Source: an uncultured Rhodopila sp.
GTDB taxonomy: Bacteria > Pseudomonadota > Alphaproteobacteria > Acetobacterales > Acetobacteraceae
Length of the DNA: 64,000 bases
Assembly (NCBI RefSeq): GCF_903944925.1
Contig: NZ_CAJATU010000123.1
Span: 1 to 64,000 of the forward strand
Direction: 5' to 3'
The notes under the pieces were generated by a model. It was given only the letters and a program-made list of their open reading frames with translations. It made no database searches and was not told the DNA's origin. This document shows positions 25,752 through 34,676 of this stretch, piece by piece. Each line of letters starts with the position of its first letter. Position 1 is the stretch's first letter. The position numbers and the translations under genes were made by a program.

Positions 25752-26017
25752 ACCCGGTCGTCGTCGCCTTGCCCCCGGCACTCTGCCGCCTGTTCCCCGG
25801 CTGCGATCCCGAGCTGTCGGTCCGCGCCGCCACCGTCGGACAGGCGATCGAGGCTCTGGATCAGCGCTGGCCCGGCATGCGCGATCGACTGTGCGACTCC
25901 ACGCCGAAACTCCGCCGTCACATCAACGTCTTTGTGGACGGAGAGCGCACCACGCTTGAAACACATCTTGCCCCGGGTTCCGAGGTGTTCATCATGACGG
26001 CGATCAGCGGCGGTTAG
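25685..26017 (+). CDS. MoaD/ThiS-family sulfur carrier-like protein
   Basis: The 110-aa product has a ubiquitin-like C-terminal half: LRRHINVFVDGERTTLETHLAPGSEVFIMTAISGG. It ends with the Gly-Gly that MoaD/ThiS proteins need for thiocarboxylate activation by an E1-like enzyme. The ATG at 25685 overlaps the preceding gene by 67 nt and has GAGGGTGAG just upstream, supporting this start, although the first about 25 residues lie outside the usual domain. No MoaE, ThiG or ThiF gene is nearby. Its activating enzyme and target are not visible here. Co-expression with the Asp-box protein is likely. Confidence 0.8.
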   Translation: MDQHSAPPAADLISGDLGHRRIDPVVVALPPALCRLFPGCDPELSVRAATVGQAIEALDQRWPGMRDRLCDSTPKLRRHINVFVDGERTTLETHLAPGSEVFIMTAISGG

Positions 26018-26177
26018 TCGACTGGCACTGTGCTTGCGATGCGGTCTGCACAAACGTCTCTCGCAATGCATGCGGACACCATCGGCCGAGGTCGCCTATG
26101 CGTTCAAGGATACGTTGAACGCCAAGCCGGCGCGGGCGGCGTTCGTCGCGGCCTATCGCGGGGTGCATCGCTACAGT

Positions 26178-26216
26178 TAGCTAACTTGACTAATCTATCG
26201 ATAGTTAGCTAACTTG
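26178..26216. promoter_or_regulatory. Direct repeats upstream of the toxin-antitoxin pair
   Basis: TAGCTAACTTG occurs twice (about 26178 and 26205), separated by a short AT-rich stretch, 24 nt before the antitoxin ATG. AT-rich direct repeats at this spot are typical of autoregulated Phd-type promoters. Confidence 0.5.
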
Positions 26217-26239
26217 GTTCTGTTGCAGGGAGCATCAGG

Positions 26240-26473
26240 ATGCAGCAGGTCACCATTCATGCCGCGAAAACCAATCTGTCCAAACTCATCGAGGCGGCGT
26301 TGGACGGAGAGGAGATCGTCATCGCCAAGGGCCGCAAGCCGGTCGTCCGGCTCGTGCCGGTCACGCGCGGCTCATTCCGGATTGGTCCGCTCGCGGGCCA
26401 ACTCGGCGCACCCCCCGACTTTTTCGAGCCGATGGACGCGGGCGATCTCGACCTGTGGGAAGGCGGTCGGTGA
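26240..26473 (+). CDS. Type II antitoxin, Phd/YefM family
   Basis: The 77-aa protein begins QVTIHAAKTNLSKLIEAALDGEEIVIAKGRKPVVRLVP, the Phd/YefM DNA-binding and dimerisation half, followed by a short acidic tail that wraps the toxin. The stop overlaps the PIN toxin start as GTGA at 26470-26473. It would neutralise the toxin and repress its own promoter. Upstream at about 26178-26215 two copies of TAGCTAACTTG flank ACTAATCTATCGA, a plausible operator. Confidence 0.88.
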   Translation: MQQVTIHAAKTNLSKLIEAALDGEEIVIAKGRKPVVRLVPVTRGSFRIGPLAGQLGAPPDFFEPMDAGDLDLWEGGR

Positions 26474-26853
26474 CGACGGTTTTGCTCGACACCCACACCT
26501 GGGCCTGGAGCTTGTCCGGCGACGCACGGCTTTCGAAGCCGGCCCTTGCCGCCATCAGTGCGGCGGATACGGTGCTGGTCAGTCCCATCAGCTTTTTCGA
26601 GATTGCACAGAAGGTCCGGCTCGGAAAATGGCCGGAGATGGAGCCGTTCGTTGGCCGGTTGGCCGCCCTGCTGGGCGAACAGGGCGGTTCGGTCGCGGGC
26701 TTTGATCCCTCGATCTGCATCGCCGCCGGCGTGATGGCCTGGACTCATCGCGATCCGTTCGACCGGCTGCTGGCCGCTACGGCGATGCACTACAACTTGC
26801 CTCTCGTGTCGGCAGATACCGCGTTCGACGGCATTGTGACCCGGTTGTGGTGA
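26470..26853 (+). CDS. PIN-domain toxin (type II TA)
   Basis: The 127-aa protein carries PIN-domain acidic residues: LLDTHTWAWSL with Asp7, VSPISFFEIAQK with the conserved Glu, HRDPFDRLLAATA and LPLVSADTAFD. Such proteins are Mg-dependent endoribonucleases that cut tRNA or mRNA when freed from the antitoxin. The GTG at 26470 overlaps the antitoxin stop, which gives the family's VTTVLLDTHTW start. It lies immediately upstream of a 5'-truncated arsC. Confidence 0.88.
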   Translation: MTTVLLDTHTWAWSLSGDARLSKPALAAISAADTVLVSPISFFEIAQKVRLGKWPEMEPFVGRLAALLGEQGGSVAGFDPSICIAAGVMAWTHRDPFDRLLAATAMHYNLPLVSADTAFDGIVTRLW

Positions 26854-26887
26854 CGATCGGGGGTGCCGCTCTGCGCCTGCGTGAGGG

Positions 26888-27259
26888 GTGACGACAAGAA
26901 CCGTGCGTAGCCGCGGCGGCGGCGGTTTTGCCATCAACCGGGGAACACGCCGCATCCGGTGTCGCAGGCGTGCCGCCGTTCCGTTGCGCGACGTGCTGCG
27001 CCGGAAGGGCACGCCTTACGATGCACTCGGCCTCGACAATCCGTCGCTGACAGATGACGCGCTGATCGACGCCATGATGGCGCACCCCATTCTCATTAAT
27101 CGTCCTATTGTCGTAACCGATAAGGACGTGAAGCTCTGCGGTCCGTCCGAGGCGGTGCTGGACATTCTTCCTCAACCGCAGCATGGCTCGTTCGCCAAAG
27201 AAGACGGCGAAGCGGTCATCGACGCGCACGGCAACGGTATAACAAGGGTAACGTTATGA
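26888..27259 (+). pseudogene. 5'-truncated arsenate reductase (glutaredoxin-type ArsC)
   Basis: From about 26969 the frame reads VPLRDVLRRKGTPYDALGLD, then MAHPILINRPIVVTDK and LCGPSEAVLDILP, the C-terminal two thirds of glutaredoxin-linked arsenate reductase. The N-terminal strand with the catalytic Cys in the CGTSRN motif is missing; the bases before it encode unrelated Arg-rich residues. The protein cannot reduce arsenate. The stop overlaps acr3 (ATGA), so this was an arsC-acr3 operon whose 5' end was replaced by the DNA carrying the toxin-antitoxin pair. Confidence 0.78.
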
Positions 27260-28341
27260 GTGATGCTGCAATCGTTGCGCCGGGCAAAGCCCCTTCAATG
27301 GGGATGTTCGAGCGTTTCCTGACGCTTTGGGTTGCGCTCTGCATCGTCGTCGGTATTGTCCTTGGGCAGACGGTGCCGGGTGTGTTTCATGCGCTCGGCG
27401 CGGCAACCGTCGCGCAAGTCAACCTGCCAGTAGCATTTCTGGTCTGGCTGATGATTATCCCCATGCTGCTGAAGATCGACCTCGCTGCCATTGCTCAGGT
27501 GACGGAGCATTGGCGCGGCATCGCCGCAACAGTCGGCATTAACTGGCTGGTCAAGCCGTTCTCGATGGCACTCCTCGGCTGGCTGTTCATCGCGCATCTG
27601 TTCCGGCCTTATCTGCCTGCCGATCAGATTGAGGGCTACGTCGCCGGCCTGATCCTGCTGGCGGCGGCTCCCTGCACGGCCATGGTGTTCGTCTGGTCCA
27701 ACCTTGTCGATGGCGAGCCGCATTTTACGCTGTCGCAAGTGGCGCTAAACGACACGATCATGGTTTTTGCCTTCGCGCCGCTTGTGGCGCTGCTGCTTGG
27801 CCTGTCCTCAATCACCGTGCCATGGGACACGCTTATCTTGTCCGTGGTGCTCTACATCGTCGTGCCGGTGATCGTGGCGCAGCTCTGGCGGCGGGCGCTG
27901 TTGGCAAAGGGCGGACAGGCGGCACTCGGGCGGACACTGCGCACGCTTGGGCCGCTGTCGCTTTCGGCGTTGCTGCTTACGCTCGTGCTGCTGTTCGGCC
28001 TGCAAGGCGAACAGATTATGCGTCAGCCGGTCGTCATTGCGCTGCTCGCTGTGCCGATCCTGATACAAGTTTATTTCAACGCAGGGTTGGCCTACTGGCT
28101 GAACCGCAAGCTCGGCGTCGAGTGGTGCGTTGCCGGGCCTTCGGCGCTGATCGGGGCCAGCAACTTCTTCGAGCTGGCTGTGGCAACTGCGATTGCCCTG
28201 TTTGGATTTCAGTCAGGCGCGGCACTCTCAACGGTCGTCGGCGTTCTGGTCGAAGTGCCGGTGATGCTATCGGTCGTCCAGATCGTTCGCCGCTCGAAAG
28301 GCTGGTATGAACGAGGCAGCTCGGTGACAAAAACCACATAA
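27256..28341 (+). CDS. acr3: Arsenite efflux permease, ACR3 family
   Basis: The 361-aa protein has ten helices and ACR3 blocks: VAFLVWLMIIPMLLKID, then NWLVKPFSMALLGWLF, AAPCTAMVFVWSNLVDGEPHFTLSQVALND with the arsenite-binding Cys, and SALIGASNFFELAVA with the conserved Glu. It expels As(OH)3 or antimonite using the proton gradient. The upstream arsC lacks its active site, so only arsenite supplied by another reductase could be exported. No ArsR is adjacent. Transcription may come from the toxin-antitoxin promoter upstream. Confidence 0.93.
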   Translation: MSDAAIVAPGKAPSMGMFERFLTLWVALCIVVGIVLGQTVPGVFHALGAATVAQVNLPVAFLVWLMIIPMLLKIDLAAIAQVTEHWRGIAATVGINWLVKPFSMALLGWLFIAHLFRPYLPADQIEGYVAGLILLAAAPCTAMVFVWSNLVDGEPHFTLSQVALNDTIMVFAFAPLVALLLGLSSITVPWDTLILSVVLYIVVPVIVAQLWRRALLAKGGQAALGRTLRTLGPLSLSALLLTLVLLFGLQGEQIMRQPVVIALLAVPILIQVYFNAGLAYWLNRKLGVEWCVAGPSALIGASNFFELAVATAIALFGFQSGAALSTVVGVLVEVPVMLSVVQIVRRSKGWYERGSSVTKTT

Positions 28342-28343
28342 CG

Positions 28344-28433
28344 TAAAGCGTTTTTTCCTTACCGGCGAGGACTCCAAATTCGCGGCATCGCGGAGAGACC
28401 AGTGCGCCGCGCCGCCAAGCAAAAAACGCTTTA
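28344..28433. mobile_element. MITE-like element with 13-bp terminal inverted repeats
   Basis: TAAAGCGTTTTTT at 28344-28356 is the exact reverse complement of AAAAAACGCTTTA at 28421-28433, leaving 64 bp with no coding content. If the outer TA pairs are target duplications, the arms are 11 bp, as in Tc1/mariner- or IS630-type miniature elements. It lies 3 nt after the acr3 stop and could also fold as a long terminator stem. Confidence 0.5.
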
Positions 28434-28884
28434 ATGTCCGTTTTCAAGTTTTCAATAGGCTTGCGCGAAAATTCGCGTCCAGTGTTTTTTCGTTCCGGTT
28501 GATGATGCCGATGCGGGCATGCGCGGTGGAGGGCAGCCACTGAGCGACGGTTGATCATGCTGTGATGCGCGGGTTGGTTACCGCGCGACCATGGTGCGTC
28601 GCGGGCCTGCCTTTGTTCTATACGCCGGAAGTCGCGTTCCAGCGTTTTGTCGAGGAGTGCCCTGACCGGTTTTCGCCCTCCGCCGTGCATGCCGGATGAT
28701 GATCCGACTGGTCGGTCAGCCGGTGGAATGATGCTGCGCGATTATCCCGTCCGCCTCCGTTCGGCCGATCCCGCCGTTTGCCCGGGTTTGCCGGCGCGGC
28801 GCGCGCCTACGCGGGAGGCAGTCCGTGCCAGGAGTCATCTGTCGCTCTCAACAGGAACTGATGTGATGCAGGAGTGGACCAGAC
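28434..28884. other. Gene-free stretch between MITE-like element and IS110 debris
   Basis: No supported gene was found. The frames are broken and Arg/His-rich. A further GTTTTTTCG run lies near 28485. Probably eroded mobile-element DNA, unassigned. Confidence 0.4.
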
Positions 28885-29125
28885 GAACCCCCGCCAACTC
28901 GCGTCCGATCGCGGTCACCACGACTTGCGTCCTTGCCACCATGTGACGATAGCGCTGGCACAGTCGGGTTTGCGCCTTCCAGGCAATGTCGCGCACCTTA
29001 TCGGGCACCGCATCGACGGCTGCCAACTTGTGACAGCCGACGCGGGCCGGGTAGCGGTAGCTATGCGCGGCCTCGATCAGCAGGGTGCGGGCGTGAACGT
29101 CGCCGGCTTTGGTAATGGGGCCGGA
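28885..29125 (-). pseudogene. IS110-family transposase C-terminal fragment
   Basis: Minus-strand codons read GPITKAGDVHARTLLIEAAHSYR, then DIAWKAQTRLCQRYRHM and VVTAIGRELAG. This is the C-terminal (IS116/IS110/IS902) domain of DEDD-type transposases, where PITKxGdxxaRxLLvEAA is diagnostic. The catalytic N-terminal domain is absent and the frame runs into unrelated sequence at both ends. About 80 residues remain. Confidence 0.75.
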
Positions 29126-29153
29126 AGGCCCATCCGCGCGGAAACGTACGTTA

Positions 29154-29286
29154 GCGTATTGCACGCAATGTAAGACGGGTAGGTGGCAGCCGATCTGTGA
29201 GGTCACATCCAGCACGTCGTCGGCTGTATGTATGCACGCAATGTGATCCCCCACGTTAGACCCCGGGTTTATTGCGTGCAATACGC
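29154..29286. repeat. 16-bp perfect inverted repeat pair
   Basis: GCGTATTGCACGCAAT (29154-29169) and its exact complement (29271-29286) bracket 101 bp. A partial third copy, TGCACGCAATGTG, lies at about 29233. The pair sits directly upstream of the IS110 fragment. It may be the ends of a small non-autonomous element or a recombination target. Confidence 0.5.
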
Positions 29287-29722
29287 CGTCTCGATAACCG
29301 ATGCTGCGTGCAAGCCAACACGCGGCTGCGTGCCGTCATGTCCTCGGTCTGCGCCCGCACGGTGGTCAGACCACTGGCCGTCACCAAAGCCAGCACCACC
29401 GCAATATCGATCTTCGCCGCTTATTGCCTCGTATTCAGCGCCAATCTTTTGCTCGCGCCAAAGGATAGATCGCACGAACTAATCACAAACACAATAACGA
29501 ATAGCGGACGCAGCGGTCGGGCGATGAATTTAGTTGAAAAATATGCCAACTCAGCACAATGGATGGTCCAATCCGGATGAAGCCGCCTCAATTAGTCGAA
29601 TCAAGGGGAACTTCCATGGCCTCGAAGTTCGCCCAAGTCCGATGCTAATAAATAACGTAAAGTGGCAGTCGATGGTAGAGTAGGGGGAAGCGCTGCGAAG
29701 CGTCCGGACGGAACCCTCCACT
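29287..29722. other. AT-richer stretch without assignable gene
   Basis: Base composition drops between about 29460 and 29690. A minus-strand frame holds a signal-like IAVVLALVTASGLTTVRAQ, but it is interrupted and leads into the inverted repeat, so it is not called as a gene. Confidence 0.35.
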
Positions 29723-30955
29723 TCATGCCCTCGCTTCCTGGTAGCGTTGCACCCGGAGCCACGCCACCGCCATGACCGCCACCAGGATCAGCCCGATCGA
29801 GGCACGGTTGAGCGGGAACCAGCCCAATTGTTCCTGAAGGAACCCTGCCAGGAAGCTGGCGGTCGCGGTTGTGCCGAAAACCAGGAAATCGTTCAGGGCC
29901 TGCGCCTTGCCACGCTCGGACGGCTCATAGCACGTGGTCACCAGGGTCGTCGCGCCGATGAACAGAAAGTTCCATCCGATACCATTCAGGGTGAGGGCAA
30001 TGCGGAAATGCCATTCGGTCGTGCCCGTCAGGGCCACCGAAACGCCGGCCAGGAGCACAGCGGCGCCCCAAAACATGACGTTGAACACGCCGAAACGGTT
30101 GATCAGACTCCCGGTGAAGAAGGACGGGATGAACATTCCCATGACATGGAGAAAGATCACCTAATGCGCTTCAGAGTGCGGCAGCCCGCAGCCGACGATC
30201 GCCAAGGGTGAGGCGCTCATCAGGAACGACATCGTGCCGAATGCGATCATCCCGGCGATGACGGCGGCTGCGTAACGAGGCTGCCGCGCGATTTCCAGCA
30301 GACTGCGTGGCGGAGCACCGGACGGCATGGTCCCGCCCGCCGACGTCGATTCCTGCATCGGCGGAAAATCGATAAACGACATGATCGTGAAAACTGCGAT
30401 GTGGACTGCGACCATCGTCAGATAGGTCCCAACGTAGATCGGCATCAGCGTGTCATACGACCACTGCACCATGGCCGGCCCGATGATGCCCGCCACGACG
30501 CCTCCCGCTGTCACCCAGGAGATTGACCGCGATCGATAATCCAGCGGCACCAATTCCACCGCGGCGAACCGGTACATCTGCAGGCTGGCGACGGCATAGC
30601 CCAAGATGATGCCGCCCAGGCACATGACCGGCAGACTGGCGCAATAAAGTCCCGCCGCGCAGGTCGATGCGCCGGCCATGCCGAAAACCGAGCCGACACG
30701 GAACCCGAACCGGCGCCCCTGCCTTTGCATTAGCAGAGCCGCCGGAAACACCCACAGCATGACGCCGAGGTGCTGCATCGTCATCGGCAAGGTCGCCAGG
30801 CCGCGGTTCGAAAAGAACGTGATGACCGAAAGACCGGTCGCGGTGAACATCATTGTGTTTGCCGACTGACCGATCGCTTGGCAGCAGATCAGAAGCGCAA
30901 GATTTCTCTTTGCCGCGCTCTTCAGGCGCAATTCATTCTCCCGACCCGTCTCCAT
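29723..30955 (-). pseudogene. MFS transporter split by an in-frame amber codon
   Basis: Two minus-strand frames in the same phase form one major facilitator protein of about 411 residues. The first part (265 aa from the ATG at 30955) has six to eight helices, including FGFRVGSVFGMAG and DYRSRSISWVTAGGVVAGIIGP. It ends GCGLPHSEAH at a TAG (30161-30163), and the frame continues VIFLHVMGMFIPSFFTGSLINRFG. A Trp or similar codon most likely became amber. The export substrate is unknown. Truncation removes about four helices, so it is probably inactive unless read through. Confidence 0.78.
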
Positions 30956-31040
30956 GGAGAAGACTTTACCGGCAGCGCTCCCGGACGCCATAGGCAGGGG
31001 CCACAAATCAGCCATGCAGCCCCTGAATCAGCGATTCGTG

Positions 31041-31421
31041 TCAGGCCGGCTCGACCGGCCAGCCGCTCTCGGCCAACTCCTTGAACCCACCCAGATTCCG
31101 CACATCCGTGAAACCCATATCGAGCAGCGTCTTTCCGGCCAGAGCCGACCGGCCGCCGGACGCGCAATACAGCAAAACCGGACGATCCTTGCGTAACGCC
31201 GGATCATAAGTCGGAACCGCCGGATCGGCGCGGAACTCCAGCATCCCGCGCGAAATCGCGAGCGCACCCTTGAGCTTGCCGCTGGCAGCCACCTCCGTCC
31301 CGTCACGCACATCCAGCACCAGCGCGCCGGCGTTCCTGACCAGTTCCTCAGCCGCCGCGGGCGCTATTGCCGGAACCGCGGCCCGAGCCGTCGACATCAG
31401 ATCTTTTACAGTCATGGACAT
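31041..31421 (-). CDS. Single-domain rhodanese-like sulfurtransferase
   Basis: The 126-aa protein has the rhodanese fold: GALVLDVRDGTEVAASGKLKGA, then PVLLYCASGGRSALAGKTL with active Cys86 in a six-residue loop (CASGGR), and GFTDVRNLGGF. It would carry a persulfide and pass sulfane sulfur to cyanide or thiols. It is cytoplasmic and lies downstream of the RND pump gene in the same direction. With the rhodanese at the other end of the pump cluster it brackets the transporter. Confidence 0.88.
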   Translation of the reverse strand: MSMTVKDLMSTARAAVPAIAPAAAEELVRNAGALVLDVRDGTEVAASGKLKGALAISRGMLEFRADPAVPTYDPALRKDRPVLLYCASGGRSALAGKTLLDMGFTDVRNLGGFKELAESGWPVEPA

Positions 31422-31460
31422 GGTTTTTTCCTTTCAAAACGAAATACGACGCAAGCAAGT

Positions 31461-34400
31461 CTAGGCCCCGGCCTGCAATCCATCGGGATCGCGCAGCACC
31501 ACGTAAATCGCCGGGATGACCAGCACGGTCAGCAACGTCGAAGACGCCAACCCGAACAGCAGCGAAATCGCCAGCCCCTGGAAGATCGGATCGGTCAGGA
31601 TCGTCGCCGCCCCGATCATCGCCGACAGCGCGGTCAGCAGTATCGGCTTGAACCGCACCGCACCGGCCGCCAGCACCGCCTCCCGCAAGGTCACGCCCGC
31701 CCGCGGCATGTGCCGGATAAAGTCGATCAGCAGGATCGAGTTCCGCACGATGATCCCGGCCAGCGCTATAAAGCCGATCATGGAGGTCGCCGTGAACGGC
31801 GCGTTGAACAGCCAATGGCCAAACACAATGCCGATCATCGTCAGCGGCACCGGCACCAGGACGAGCAGCGGTAGTTTGAAGCTGCCGAACTGCGCCACCA
31901 CCAGGATGTAGATCCCGAGCAGCGCCACGCCGAACGCGGCGCCCATGTCGCGGAAGGTGACGTAGGTGATCTCCCACTCGCCGTCCCACAGCACCGAGGG
32001 TTTCGACTCATCCTCCGGCTGGCCGCGCAACGAGATCTCCGGCCGCCCGAGCTTGCCCCAGTCATGCTCCGCCACCGCCCGGTTGACCGCGAGCATGCCG
32101 TATATCGGCGCCTCGAACCGACCCGCGAGTTCGGCCATCACCATGTCGGTAAAATGCCCGTCGCGGCGGAACAGCATGCGGCTGCCGGTCTCGGGTTTCG
32201 CCTGCACGACCTCGCCCAGTTCGACCACGCCGCGATTGCCGGGCAAGGCGTTGGCGGGCACCGGTGTGGAGGCCAACCGCTCGCTCCAGCTCAGGTCGCG
32301 CTTCGGGATCCCCACCGTGATGTTGAGCGGAAACCGGTCCTCGCCGCGATAGGAGTAGCCGACGGGCACGCCGCCGAACAACGCCTGCACCGTGTCGTAG
32401 ACGTCGTTCTGTTCGACGCCGAAGAATTCCAGACGATCCTGGTCGATGGCGATGCGCAGGCGCGGCCGGGCGTGGCCGTAGCTGTCATCGACATCGACGA
32501 TGAACGGCACACTGCGGAACACGGTTTTCAGTTCCTCCGCGGTCGCCCGGCGGCCGGCCGCATCGGGACCGTAGACCTCGGCCAGCAGCGTGGCCATCAC
32601 GGGCGGGCCGGGGGGCACTTCCACCACCTTCAGCACCGTGCCCTCGGGCAGCCTCAGAGCCAACAGCCGCTGCCGCAGATCGAGCGCGATGGCGTGGCTG
32701 CTGCGGCTGCGCACGTTCTTCGGCTGCAATTCCAGATGCAGCTCGCCCAGCTCCGGCGACTGGCGCAGGTAGTAGTGACGCACCAGTCCGTTGAAGTCGA
32801 ACGGCTGCGGCGTTCCGGCATAGGCCTGGACGGCGGTCACCTCCGGCAGTTCGCCGGCGATGCGGTTGGCCGCGAACAAGGCCTGCTCGGTTGCCTCCAA
32901 ACTGCCGCCTTCGGGCAGGTTGGCCAGCACGGTCAGTTCCGACTTGTTGTCGAACGGCAGCAGCTTGACCGTCACGGCCTCAAAATAGAATGCCGAGCAT
33001 GCGGCCAGCGTGGTACCCCCCACCAGCAGCAGGAACACCCACGCCGTCCTGCGGCGGCGGACCAGCGGCGTAGCGACGGCGCGATACAGTCGGCCGAGCG
33101 CGCCTTCGTCGTGGCCGCCGCCACCGGCATGCGTATCCGGCCGGCGCGGCGCCAGCTTCAGCATCAGCCAGGGCGCCACCACCATCGCCACCACGAAAGA
33201 GATCAGCATCGCCGCCGAGGCGTTCGCCGGTATCGGCGCCATGTACGGCCCCATCAGCCCGGAGACGAACAGCATCGGCAGCAACGCCGCGACCACGGTC
33301 AGCGTGGCGATGACTGTCGGATTGCCGACCTCGGCCACCGCCTCGATCACCGCCGTGGCGCGCGGACGGCCGTCGCGCATCGCCCAATGGCGGGCGATGT
33401 TCTCGACCACCACGATGGCGTCGTCCACCTGGATGCCGATGGAAAAGATCAGCGCGAACAGGCTGACCCGGTTGATCGTGTAGCCCATCGTCTTGGAGGC
33501 GAACATCGTCAGCAGGATCGTTGTCGGGATGACCACCAGCGTGACCAGCCCCTCGCGCCAGCCGATAGCCACAGCGATCAGCACCACGATGGATACCGTG
33601 GCGAGACCCAGATGGAACAGCAGCTCGTTGGCCTTGTCGTTGGCCGTGGTGCCGTAGTCGCGCGTCACCCGCACTGTGATGTCCTCCGGCAGCAGCTTGC
33701 CTTGCAGCGCCGTCAGCCGTTCATGCACCGCCTGCGACATCACCACCGCATTGGCGCCCGGACGCTTTGCCAGCGCCAGGCTGACCGCCGGCGTGCGCTG
33801 CCAGGCGCCGTCCGCGTCGCGGGTGATATTCCAGACCCGCGCATCCACCGGACTTGCGCCGACGACGACGTTCGCCACGTCGCGCACATAGACCGGGCGG
33901 CCGTCGCGCGTGCCAATCAGCAACAGGCCGAGATCGGGCACCCCGAGCAACGTCTGGCCGGCTGCGACGGTGCGCATTGTGCCTGCGTCCCGCACATTTC
34001 CCGCGACGAAGGAGCGGTTGGCATCGCGCACCTTGCCGACAAGCTGCTGCAACGTGACGCCGAACAGCGCGAGCTTCTCGGGATCGGGCTGCACCCGGAT
34101 CTCCTGCGGATCGCTGCCGGCGATATAGGTGATTCCCATGTCGGGAATCTTGACCAACTCGGTTTGCAGCTTCTGCGCCAACTGATCCAAATCCGCCTGC
34201 GTCCAGCGATCGGCCGCGGCCGGCACGGGCGACAGCGTCAGCACCATCGCCGCCACGTCGTTGAGGCCGCGCCCCACGACCAGCGGCGGGGCGATGCCGA
34301 CGGGGATCCGGTCGAGGTTGCCACTGATCTTGTTGTTGACCCGCAGGACGGCGTCGTCCTCGTTGGTGCCGACGACGAAGCGCGCTGTCACCATCACATG

Positions 34401-34676
34401 GTCGTCCTGCGTCTGGCTGTAGACGTGCTCGACGCCCGGAATCGCGGTCAGGATGGTTTCCAGCGGCTTGGTCACCAGTTCCGCCGCGTCGGCGGCGCGC
34501 AATCCGTTGGCGGAAATCATCACGTCCACCGTGGAGACGTGGATCTGCGGATCCTCCTCACGCGGGATGGTCACCAGCGCGATCATGCCGACGGCCAGCG
34601 CCGCGAGCAGAAACAACAGCGTCAGCGGCGAGCGAAGCGTCGCGCGGGTCAGCCAGCCGGAGAGACCGAGTTTCAT
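31461..34676 (-). CDS. RND-family efflux permease (AcrB/HAE-like)
   Basis: The 1071-aa inner-membrane pump has the RND layout of twelve helices with two large periplasmic loops (after TM1 and TM7). TM4 reads FALIFSIGIQVDDAIVVVENIARH with the paired Asp residues of the proton relay. PREEDPQIHVSTVDVMI at the start and FIALAGIIVRNSILLIDFI near TM10 are typical. It overlaps the adaptor gene by 4 nt. No outer-membrane channel gene is nearby, so it must borrow a TolC-like protein. Its place beside BigR and rhodaneses suggests export of thiol or sulfur-linked compounds, which is inference. Confidence 0.93.
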   Translation of the reverse strand: MKLGLSGWLTRATLRSPLTLLFLLAALAVGMIALVTIPREEDPQIHVSTVDVMISANGLRAADAAELVTKPLETILTAIPGVEHVYSQTQDDHVMVTARFVVGTNEDDAVLRVNNKISGNLDRIPVGIAPPLVVGRGLNDVAAMVLTLSPVPAAADRWTQADLDQLAQKLQTELVKIPDMGITYIAGSDPQEIRVQPDPEKLALFGVTLQQLVGKVRDANRSFVAGNVRDAGTMRTVAAGQTLLGVPDLGLLLIGTRDGRPVYVRDVANVVVGASPVDARVWNITRDADGAWQRTPAVSLALAKRPGANAVVMSQAVHERLTALQGKLLPEDITVRVTRDYGTTANDKANELLFHLGLATVSIVVLIAVAIGWREGLVTLVVIPTTILLTMFASKTMGYTINRVSLFALIFSIGIQVDDAIVVVENIARHWAMRDGRPRATAVIEAVAEVGNPTVIATLTVVAALLPMLFVSGLMGPYMAPIPANASAAMLISFVVAMVVAPWLMLKLAPRRPDTHAGGGGHDEGALGRLYRAVATPLVRRRRTAWVFLLLVGGTTLAACSAFYFEAVTVKLLPFDNKSELTVLANLPEGGSLEATEQALFAANRIAGELPEVTAVQAYAGTPQPFDFNGLVRHYYLRQSPELGELHLELQPKNVRSRSSHAIALDLRQRLLALRLPEGTVLKVVEVPPGPPVMATLLAEVYGPDAAGRRATAEELKTVFRSVPFIVDVDDSYGHARPRLRIAIDQDRLEFFGVEQNDVYDTVQALFGGVPVGYSYRGEDRFPLNITVGIPKRDLSWSERLASTPVPANALPGNRGVVELGEVVQAKPETGSRMLFRRDGHFTDMVMAELAGRFEAPIYGMLAVNRAVAEHDWGKLGRPEISLRGQPEDESKPSVLWDGEWEITYVTFRDMGAAFGVALLGIYILVVAQFGSFKLPLLVLVPVPLTMIGIVFGHWLFNAPFTATSMIGFIALAGIIVRNSILLIDFIRHMPRAGVTLREAVLAAGAVRFKPILLTALSAMIGAATILTDPIFQGLAISLLFGLASSTLLTVLVIPAIYVVLRDPDGLQAGA

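Noticed and set aside
26888-27259. An intact short arsenate reductase
   Set aside because: The catalytic N-terminal Cys motif is missing and the first about 27 codons are unrelated Arg-rich sequence.
28344-28433. Ordinary Rho-independent terminator for acr3
   Set aside because: The inverted repeats are separated by 64 bp, far more than a terminator loop; the MITE-like reading is preferred but not certain.
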